From NCBI GenBank assembly GCA_018816585.1, contig JAHIVQ010000043.1, forward strand, positions 1-6,236: a stretch of 6,236 nt of DNA. The letters are read 5' to 3'. Under the pieces are notes generated by a model. It did no database searches and had not been told where the DNA came from. It saw only the letters and a program-made list of their open reading frames with translations. Positions 1 through 4,485 of the stretch are shown here, one piece after another. The stretch comes from Nanobdellota archaeon (GTDB taxonomy: Archaea > Nanobdellota > Nanobdellia > SCGC-AAA011-G17 > JAFCDX01). The position numbers and the translations under genes were made by a program. Position 1 is the stretch's first letter, and each line of letters starts with the position of its first letter.

Positions 1-994
1 GCATTAACTGATCACTTTTTAATATTGGACCATCTGAAGGTATTATATTAACAGACATAGGCCATCTTGTTGAATATAAAAATAAGGCATTAATATTAGT
101 TGAATCTACTTTTGGATCTATATCAAAATACTGATTTATAGTATTTACATCCTGATAAGCTCCTTTAATATGAATTGCATTTATATTACTTGAAATAATA
201 TTCTTCATGCTTTGAAGAACATCTTGTTTTGTCCAGAATTTTTGTGTGCAGGAAAATTCAGTTCCAGATACAGGAATTTCAGAAAATGCTATCATTGCAT
301 CAAATGTTTTTTCTTCAAAGAAATTATTTACATCTTCTTCAGCTTGTATTCCTCTTGCTATTTTATACATTCTTCCTAAAGGAACATTAATCTTTGCAAA
401 TACAGGATAATTAGATAAGTCAAATGTTAATCCTGAAATTGAAATCTTTAAAGGAATTGTTACTTTTGATATTGTCAAATCATCATTAATAGTAACTTCT
501 GATTGTATATTTTTTGGTAATTGAAAGTCATAACCCTCAGGGACAAATTCATTTAAACCAGAAGAACATATTCCAATATTATTTTTAATATAATCTGCTA
601 TTTGAGTCTGCATTTCTTCAAGTGTTGGTACTTGTGATTTTTGTATTCCATTGGGGCTTTCATAAAACCAGTATGGAACATTTATTCCTGTTGCTATCTC
701 AACTGAATTTGAAAATGGAAGTGTTGGATTTATAGGAGTATTATCAATAGGAGCATTAACATAACCTGATTGAGTTCCTGCAATTGTTATTGCCTGCTCT
801 GTCAAGAATTTAATACATGAATCAAAATTATCTTTAATTGGTTTTATTTTTTCTGGCACTGTTACAGCTGCTTCAGCCTGTCTCTGCAGTGAACTTTTTA
901 TAACATATTCACGGACAGCAAACACGCTTATTATAATTAATAATAGTACAAAACCAACTATCATAAAAGTGGTTACCTGCCCTCTTTTTTTCAT
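1..994 (-). CDS. Membrane-anchored extracytoplasmic protein of unknown function (3' end cut by window)
   Basis: The reading frame is open from ATG at 994 to the window edge (331 codons, no stop), so the C-terminus lies outside. The N-terminus is MKKRGQVTTF followed by one strongly hydrophobic helix (about residues 10-27). The rest is soluble-looking, so I infer an N-in anchor with an exported domain. The KRG/QV junction resembles an archaeal class III (pilin-type) signal peptide, but the usual Glu at +5 is Phe, so processing is uncertain. Cysteines are sparse (C60, C143, C249). The DSC at 58-60 and the GTQSGY at 73-78 match, from memory, a motif pair in a large paralogous family of uncharacterised proteins in Woesearchaeota/Pacearchaeota-type genomes. 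No catalytic motif is visible. The ATG lies about 25 bp from the centre of a good TATA box (TTTATATA with CAAAAAC upstream), so the mRNA is probably leaderless. The gene is divergent from the U32 operon. Confidence 0.8.
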   Translation of the reverse strand, partial: MKKRGQVTTFMIVGFVLLLIIISVFAVREYVIKSSLQRQAEAAVTVPEKIKPIKDNFDSCIKFLTEQAITIAGTQSGYVNAPIDNTPINPTLPFSNSVEIATGINVPYWFYESPNGIQKSQVPTLEEMQTQIADYIKNNIGICSSGLNEFVPEGYDFQLPKNIQSEVTINDDLTISKVTIPLKISISGLTFDLSNYPVFAKINVPLGRMYKIARGIQAEEDVNNFFEEKTFDAMIAFSEIPVSGTEFSCTQKFWTKQDVLQSMKNIISSNINAIHIKGAYQDVNTINQYFDIDPKVDSTNINALFLYSTRWPMSVNIIPSDGPILKSDQLM

Positions 995-1011
995 ATTTAT
1001 ATTAATAAAAC

Positions 1012-1024
1012 AACCTATATAAAG
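1012..1024. promoter_or_regulatory. Shared near-palindromic TATA box of a divergent promoter
   Basis: TATATAAA occupies 1016-1023 and reads TTTATATA on the minus strand. Its centre (1019.5) is 27.5 bp from the plus-strand ATG (1047) and 25.5 bp from the minus-strand ATG (994). Both distances fit archaeal TATA-to-start spacing, so both transcripts would be leaderless. The flank acting as a BRE is better in the minus direction (CAAAAAC) than in the plus direction (AACAACC). No second convincing TATA box lies in the 52-bp gap. Confidence 0.6.
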
Positions 1025-1046
1025 TTTTTGAATAACCTAAAAGATA

Positions 1047-2252
1047 ATGAAAAAAATTCCAGAATTGTTAAGTCCTGTATTTGATTTTACAAGCCTAACT
1101 GCTGCAATAAATGCTGGTTGTAATGCAGTTTATTTTGGTATTAAAGAGTTAAATATGAGAATTACAGCAAAGAATTTTAAATTAAATGAAATAAAAAAAG
1201 TAGTTGATATATGTCATAAGAATAATATTAAGGCTTACTTAACTTTGAATACAATTATTTATGATTCTGAACTAAAAAAATTAAAAAAAATAATAAATGA
1301 AGCTAAAAAAGCAAAAATAGATGCAATAATCTGCTGGGATTTTTCTGTAATAAATGAAGCAAGAAAAAAAGGAATTCCAATACATATAAGCACACAGTCT
1401 TCTGTATCAAATTCTGAATCAGCAAGATTTTACAAGAAATTAGGTGCAGAAAGAATTGTTCTTGCAAGAGAATTAAGCTTAGAGCAAATTAAAAAAATTA
1501 AAAAGGAAGTAAAGATTGATATAGAATGTTTTATTCATGGTGCAATGTGTGTTTCAGTATCAGGAAGATGTTTTACCAGCCAATTTTTATTTGGAAAAAG
1601 TGCAAATAGAGGAGATTGCATACAACCCTGCAGAAGATCATATCTAGTTAAAGATGAAGAGGGTTGTGAATTAAAACTTGAAAATAATTATGTTTTAAGT
1701 CCAAAAGACTTGTGCACACTAGCATTTATTGATAAATTAATTGAAGCAGGAATTGATTCTTTTAAAATTGAGGGACGTGCAAGAAGCCCTGAATATGTTT
1801 CTGTTGTAACAAAATGTTACAGAGATGCAATTGATGCTTATTTTAAAAATAAATTAATAAATGAACTTAAAAAAGAATTAATTAAAAAATTAAAAACTGT
1901 TTATAATCGTGATTTCAGTTCTGGTTTTTATATGGGAAAACCAATAAATGAATTTACTGGTTCTGAAAGCAAGGCAACAAGAAAAAAGACATTTATAGGA
2001 ATAGTAAAAAATTATTACAAAAATATTAAGGTAGCAGAGATAAAAATACAATCTCATTCAATAAAACTAAATGATATTTTAATGTTTCAAGGGCCAACAA
2101 CAGGAGTTTATGAGCAAAAAATTGATTCAATGGAGATAAATCATAAAAAAGTAAATTCTGTTGAAAAAGGAAATGAAGTTGGAATAAAAGTTAAGAATAT
2201 TGTAAGAAAAAATGACAGGGTTTTCTTGATTAAAAAGATATTTAAACATTAA
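1047..2252 (+). CDS. U32-family Fe-S protein, TrhP/UbiU-like (putative RNA hydroxylase)
   Basis: The protein has 401 residues, typical for the family once annotated as 'peptidase U32'. Characterised members are hydroxylation proteins: TrhP (5-hydroxyuridine at tRNA position 34), RlhA (23S rRNA cytidine) and UbiU/UbiV (ubiquinone). The N-terminal part, LLSPVFDF followed by NAGCNAVYFG, is the expected TIM-barrel start. The U32 signature runs from E160 to S178 (ECFIHGAMCVSVSGRCFTS). C168, C175, C191 and C223 align in order and spacing with the four [4Fe-4S] ligands of UbiU; C195 is an extra cysteine. Residues about 315-395 form the small beta-barrel C-terminal domain (TTGVYEQKIDSMEINHKKV). The substrate in archaea is unknown; tRNA or rRNA is more likely than quinone. 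It is the first gene of an operon with the PAP2-like gene 14 bp downstream. The ATG sits 27 bp from the TATA centre with no Shine-Dalgarno, consistent with leaderless initiation. Confidence 0.88.
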   Translation: MKKIPELLSPVFDFTSLTAAINAGCNAVYFGIKELNMRITAKNFKLNEIKKVVDICHKNNIKAYLTLNTIIYDSELKKLKKIINEAKKAKIDAIICWDFSVINEARKKGIPIHISTQSSVSNSESARFYKKLGAERIVLARELSLEQIKKIKKEVKIDIECFIHGAMCVSVSGRCFTSQFLFGKSANRGDCIQPCRRSYLVKDEEGCELKLENNYVLSPKDLCTLAFIDKLIEAGIDSFKIEGRARSPEYVSVVTKCYRDAIDAYFKNKLINELKKELIKKLKTVYNRDFSSGFYMGKPINEFTGSESKATRKKTFIGIVKNYYKNIKVAEIKIQSHSIKLNDILMFQGPTTGVYEQKIDSMEINHKKVNSVEKGNEVGIKVKNIVRKNDRVFLIKKIFKH

Positions 2253-2253
2253 T

Positions 2254-2258
2254 AAGGT
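2254..2258 (+). promoter_or_regulatory. Shine-Dalgarno motif of the PAP2-like gene
   Basis: AAGGT ends 8 nt before the ATG at 2267 and lies in the 14-bp gap behind the U32 stop codon. It supports this start and translation from a bicistronic mRNA. Confidence 0.5.
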
Positions 2259-2266
2259 ATAAAAAT

Positions 2267-2890
2267 ATGGGCAAATTACATGAATGGAAACAAGAAATCT
2301 GGCATCATAAACATTTAATTTTAGTATCTTTATTATTTCTTATAGTATCTATTGTTCTTGATTATTATGCTGGAGTTTATGTCACAAAAACAAGCGGAGT
2401 TGTAGCCCCTGATTTAATTTTAGATCATATTCCTACATTAGATTTAGATTTTATATTTATTTATGGATATATGTTAGTAATAGCACTTATTTTTTTATAT
2501 CCTTTAATTTTTAAGGTAAAAGAATTACATAAAGTTATAGGTCAATTTAGTCTATTAATAATGATTCGTTCTGCTTTTACATGCTTTACTCACTTAAGTG
2601 TTCCATCCAGTGCATTAACTTTTAATGTGCCTTGGGTTATATCTACAATTAGTTTTAAGAATGATTTATTTTTTTCAGGGCATACTGCTGTTGCATTCCT
2701 AGGATTTTTATTATTTAGAAAAGAAAAAATAGGTTATTTCTTTTTAGTATCTTCATTAGTATTAGGGATAGTTGTTTTATTTATGCATGTTCATTATAGT
2801 ATTGATGTTCTTAGTGCTTTCTTTATAACTTATGGTAGTTTTAATATTGGAAAATGGTTCTTTAATAAAATAAATCATTATAGTAGATGA
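2267..2890 (+). CDS. PAP2-superfamily integral membrane enzyme, sphingomyelin-synthase-like (PAP2_C type)
   Basis: This 207-residue protein has about six membrane helices (roughly 17-35, 62-83, 88-105, 133-150, 156-174, 178-199). It shows the four motif regions of the sphingomyelin synthase branch in order. They are an APD...IP segment (48-56, D1-like), R101-x3-T105-x2-THLSVP (D2-like), FFSGHT at 135-140 (D3) and HVHYSIDVLSAFFIT at 174-188 (D4). The expected catalytic triad is H139, H176 and D180. Known members transfer phospho-headgroups between lipids or hydrolyse lipid phosphates by a phospho-His intermediate on the outer membrane face. In an archaeon the substrate would have to be an isoprenoid ether lipid or polyprenyl phosphate, which is inference. 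It is the second gene of the operon with U32. The functional link between the two is not obvious. It is followed by the repeat-rich promoter of the next gene. Confidence 0.82.
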   Translation: MGKLHEWKQEIWHHKHLILVSLLFLIVSIVLDYYAGVYVTKTSGVVAPDLILDHIPTLDLDFIFIYGYMLVIALIFLYPLIFKVKELHKVIGQFSLLIMIRSAFTCFTHLSVPSSALTFNVPWVISTISFKNDLFFSGHTAVAFLGFLLFRKEKIGYFFLVSSLVLGIVVLFMHVHYSIDVLSAFFITYGSFNIGKWFFNKINHYSR

Positions 2891-2910
2891 TTTAATTATT
2901 ATATAATTTA

Positions 2911-2972
2911 CTAAAGTTAAAGTATAGTTAAATAATAGTTATCCTAAAGTTAAAGTATAGTTAAATAATAGT
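2911..2972. repeat. 11-bp helically phased array, seen as a 29-bp perfect direct repeat
   Basis: A perfect 29-bp sequence occurs at 2911-2939 and again at 2944-2972 (period 33). Inside it AGTTA recurs exactly every 11 bp, starting at 2915, 2926, 2937, 2948 and 2959, with a degenerate sixth copy (AGTAA) at 2970. The units run A-B-C-A-B-C': AGTTAAAGTAT, AGTTAAATAAT, AGTTATCCTAA, then A and B again. All copies face the same side of the helix and lie just upstream of the TATA box at 2977. An operator for a cooperatively binding regulator, or an intrinsically bent upstream element, are possible readings. A replication slip duplicating a 33-bp unit would explain the large repeat but not the internal 11-bp phase. 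Confidence 0.85.
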
Positions 2973-2974
2973 AA

Positions 2975-2987
2975 GATTTATATATAA
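2975..2987 (+). promoter_or_regulatory. TATA box of the AAA_14/DUF4143 ATPase gene
   Basis: GATTTATATATAA contains TTTATATA at 2977-2984 with a purine-rich GTAAGA just upstream as a possible BRE. Its centre is 25.5 bp before the ATG at 3006. This predicts transcription starting at or next to that ATG and places the GTG at 2988 and ATG at 2991 inside untranscribed promoter DNA. Confidence 0.65.
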
Positions 2988-3005
2988 GTGATGTTTAGTT
3001 TTAAT

Positions 3006-4187
3006 ATGAGTATTTATATTGAAAGAGAGATTAAAGAGAAATTTGATAAAATTAAAGATCATTATCCTATAATTGCCTTAGTTGGACCTCGTCAAGCAGG
3101 CAAGACAACATTTTTAAAAGAGCAGGTCAAAAACTTGAAAACAAAATACATTCTTTTTGATGATCCTGATGCAAGAAATTTATTTGAGGAAGATATAAAA
3201 AAATTTGAAAAACAATATGTGGAAGGAAATGAGATTACAATACTAGATGAAGTTCATTATTGCAAAGAATCTGGAAGAAATTTGAAATATCTTGCAGATA
3301 ATGGGCATAGATTATGGATTACATCCTCTTCTGAACTAATTTTAAAAAAAGAAGTTTTATCTTTTCTTGTTGGAAGGGTTTCAATTTTAAAATTATATCC
3401 TTTTTCATTAAAAGAATTTTTAATTGCAAAGAATCAAAAAGAATTTAATAATAAGATAACTGAAAGGCTGATTTGGGAACATTCAACTTATGGTGGATAT
3501 CCAAAAGTAGTTTTAAATGAAGAGATAGAAATTAAAAAAATAATTCTAAAGGATTTATATGAAACAATGTTATTAAAAGACATTGCGCAAAATTTTGCAA
3601 TAGACAATATAAAATCATTGGAAGAATTTACAAAGTATATTTCACTTTCTGTTGGAGGATTAGTTTCATATGAAAGTATATCTAAAAAGATTAATATTTC
3701 TTTTCAAACTATAAAAAAATACTTAGATGCAATGGAAAAGAGCAATTTGATCTTTGTAGTTTCTCCATTTTTCAAAAATAAATTAAAAGAGATTGTAAAA
3801 CAACCTAAAATTTATTTTGTTGATGGAGGATTAAAAAATTATATTTGCAGGGAATTTAAGGACGAACTAACAGGAAGCTTGTTTGAAAATTACGCATTGA
3901 GTGAGCTGATTAAACTAGGGTTTATTCCAAAATATTGGAGATCTAAATCAGGCGCAGAAGTTGATTTTATTTTAGAACAAAATAATAGCATAATACCTAT
4001 TGAAATAAAAATATCAAATCCAGATAAAATAGAAAAGAGTTTAATCTCTTTTATAAAAGAATATAAGCCTAAAAAAGCTTTTGTTATATTTTACAAAGGT
4101 AAAGAAAAAACAGTTAAAAAAGATGATTGTGAAGTAATATTCATTAATATTTTAAATTTCAAAAATTATATAACAAAATTAAATTAA
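3006..4187 (+). CDS. AAA_14/DUF4143-family ATPase with PD-(D/E)xK-like C-terminus
   Basis: From ATG 3006 the protein has 393 residues starting MSIYIEREI, a usual opening for this family. The frame is also open to ATG 2991 and GTG 2988 (399 aa), but those lie at the TATA box, so I prefer 3006. The N-terminal AAA domain has Walker A GPRQAGKTT (27-35), Walker B ITILDEVH (77-84), a sensor-like ITSSSE (105-110), the VGR (122-124) and PFSLKEF (132-138). A middle helical/winged-helix region (about 185-255, GGLVSYESISKKINIS) may bind DNA. The C-terminus has LFENY (E294), GAEVDF (D320) and IEIK (E333, K335), a complete restriction-fold nuclease-like pattern. The family is common in archaea and Bacteroidetes, often as variable accessory genes, and has no settled function. 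It is monocistronic, with the phased-repeat promoter upstream and convergent tRNA genes 15 bp downstream. Its codon use looks like its neighbours. Confidence 0.88.
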   Translation: MSIYIEREIKEKFDKIKDHYPIIALVGPRQAGKTTFLKEQVKNLKTKYILFDDPDARNLFEEDIKKFEKQYVEGNEITILDEVHYCKESGRNLKYLADNGHRLWITSSSELILKKEVLSFLVGRVSILKLYPFSLKEFLIAKNQKEFNNKITERLIWEHSTYGGYPKVVLNEEIEIKKIILKDLYETMLLKDIAQNFAIDNIKSLEEFTKYISLSVGGLVSYESISKKINISFQTIKKYLDAMEKSNLIFVVSPFFKNKLKEIVKQPKIYFVDGGLKNYICREFKDELTGSLFENYALSELIKLGFIPKYWRSKSGAEVDFILEQNNSIIPIEIKISNPDKIEKSLISFIKEYKPKKAFVIFYKGKEKTVKKDDCEVIFINILNFKNYITKLN

Positions 4188-4196
4188 TAATATTTT

Positions 4197-4202
4197 AAAA
4201 AA
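4197..4202 (-). terminator. Oligo-T terminator after tRNA-Val
   Basis: The minus strand reads six T residues immediately after the discriminator base A73 of tRNA-Val, followed by further AT-rich sequence. Archaeal RNA polymerase stops at such T tracts without a hairpin. The same 15-bp gap separates the tRNA from the convergent ATPase stop codon. Confidence 0.55.
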
Positions 4203-4296
4203 TGGGCCCAAAGGGATTTGAACCCTTGATCCCCGCTACGTCAAAGCGATGTCTTAACCATTGTCCATCTTCAAAGAGATTCTGGACTATGAGCCC
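4203..4296 (-). tRNA. tRNA-Val(GAC), interrupted in the D-loop by a 21-nt intron
   Basis: The 94-nt gene becomes a 73-nt tRNA after removing 4261-4281. The acceptor stem GGGCTCA/TGGGCCC has seven pairs including one G-U. The spliced D-arm is TAGTCCAGTGGTTAAGAC with A14, G15, G18 and G19 present and a C13/A22 mismatch. The anticodon stem is TCGCT/AGCGG with loop TTGACGT, giving anticodon GAC (valine). The T-arm is AAGGG-TTCAAAT-CCCTT. The discriminator A73 fits valine. CCA is not encoded. Without removing the intron the D-arm cannot be folded normally. G37 is slightly unusual; an alternative Gln(UUG) reading would break the anticodon stem. It lies 35 nt downstream of tRNA-Thr, with its own TATA-like box in the gap. 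Confidence 0.9.
4261..4281 (-). other. D-loop intron (15/16) of tRNA-Val with 3-4-3 BHB
   Basis: Pre-tRNA order: GTCC, bulge AGA, ATCT, loop CTTTGA, AGAT, GGAC, bulge AAT. GTCC (exon, positions 10-13) pairs with the intron's GGAC as the 4-bp central helix, and ATCT/AGAT forms the inner helix. Cutting after the second base of each 3-nt bulge (AG|A and AA|T) releases 21 nt and restores AG-TGG in the D-loop. No outer helix is evident, so it is a relaxed BHB that would need a broad-specificity splicing endonuclease. Confidence 0.88.
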
Positions 4297-4319
4297 TTAA
4301 TTACAGAAATTTTTAAGAA

Positions 4320-4327
4320 TTTATAAA
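4320..4327 (-). promoter_or_regulatory. TATA-like box of tRNA-Val
   Basis: The minus strand reads TTTATAAA, centred 27.5 bp upstream of tRNA-Val G1 (4296) within the 35-nt gap after tRNA-Thr. That spacing would start the transcript at or next to the mature 5' end. No clear BRE is seen, because the upstream flank is the tRNA-Thr 3' end. Co-transcription with tRNA-Thr remains possible. Confidence 0.5.
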
Positions 4328-4367
4328 AGTAAGCCTCATGAGGGATTTGAACCCCCGACCCTCAGTT

Positions 4368-4382
4368 CATTTGGGTAAACCT
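4368..4382 (-). other. Canonical 37/38 intron of tRNA-Thr (15 nt)
   Basis: Between the anticodon stem halves the order is TTTG, bulge TAA, GG-TTTA-CC, CAAA, bulge TGA. TTTG/CAAA is the 4-bp central helix, GG/CC a minimal inner stem with loop TTTA, and TCAGT/ACTGA the outer helix. Cleavage at TA|A and TG|A releases 15 nt after position 37. This is a strict, very small archaeal BHB intron. Confidence 0.92.
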
Positions 4383-4403
4383 TACAAAACTGATGCTCTA
4401 CCG

Positions 4404-4434
4404 TTGCTCTTAATGAGCTTTAAGCTCAAATAAT
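4404..4434 (-). other. D-loop intron (15/16) of tRNA-Thr with 3-4-3 BHB (31 nt)
   Basis: Exon GCTC (positions 10-13) pairs with GAGC near the intron 3' end as the central helix. The 5' bulge is AGA (cut AG|A) and the 3' bulge AAC (cut AA|C). Inside, TTA/TAA and then TGAGC/GCTCA pair, the latter closing loop TTAAA. Splicing joins GCTCAG to CGGTAGAGC, a perfect D-arm. The position and bulge sequences match the tRNA-Val intron. No outer helix is seen. Confidence 0.9.
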
Positions 4435-4472
4435 CTGAGCTAATGAGGCATATAAAATCTCAAGAAAGACAG

Positions 4473-4480
4473 TTTAAATA
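4473..4480 (-). promoter_or_regulatory. TATA-like box of tRNA-Thr
   Basis: The minus strand reads TATTTAAA (within ATTTATTTAAAC), centred 27.5 bp upstream of tRNA-Thr G1 (4449) and starting about 6 nt after the eS1 stop codon. A second AT-rich run (TTTATAT) abuts the tRNA 5' end and is too close to be the TATA box for it. Confidence 0.45.
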
Positions 4481-4485
4481 AATTT

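Larger units (their letters stand above)
4332..4449 (-). tRNA. tRNA-Thr(UGU), interrupted by a D-loop intron and an anticodon-loop intron
   Basis: The 118-nt gene becomes a 72-nt tRNA after removing 31 nt (4404-4434) and 15 nt (4368-4382). The acceptor stem GCCTCAT/ATGAGGC is seven perfect pairs. The spliced D-arm is TAGCTCAGCGGTAGAGC with a 4-bp stem. The anticodon stem TCAGT/ACTGA is perfect, with spliced loop TTTGTAA and anticodon TGT (4384-4386), threonine. The T-arm is GGGGG-TTCAAAT-CCCTC. The discriminator is U73, the usual base for archaeal tRNA-Thr. CCA is not encoded. The gene lies between eS1 and tRNA-Val in the same orientation, with a TATA-like box ahead of it. Confidence 0.93.

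Noticed and set aside
2911..2972. Two 29-bp repeats as a minimal CRISPR
   Set aside because: The spacing between copies is only 4 bp, the copies contain internal 11-bp repeats, and no cas gene is nearby; a promoter-associated phased array fits better.
4203..4296. tRNA-Gln(UUG) or tRNA pseudogene in place of tRNA-Val
   Set aside because: Reading the loop as CTTTGAC for UUG breaks the anticodon stem, while loop TTGACGT keeps five pairs. The apparent D-arm defect disappears once the BHB intron is removed, so it is not a pseudogene.
3006..4449. Integrative element using the tRNA genes as attachment site
   Set aside because: No integrase, transposase, inverted repeats or duplicated tRNA 3' fragment was found around the ATPase gene.
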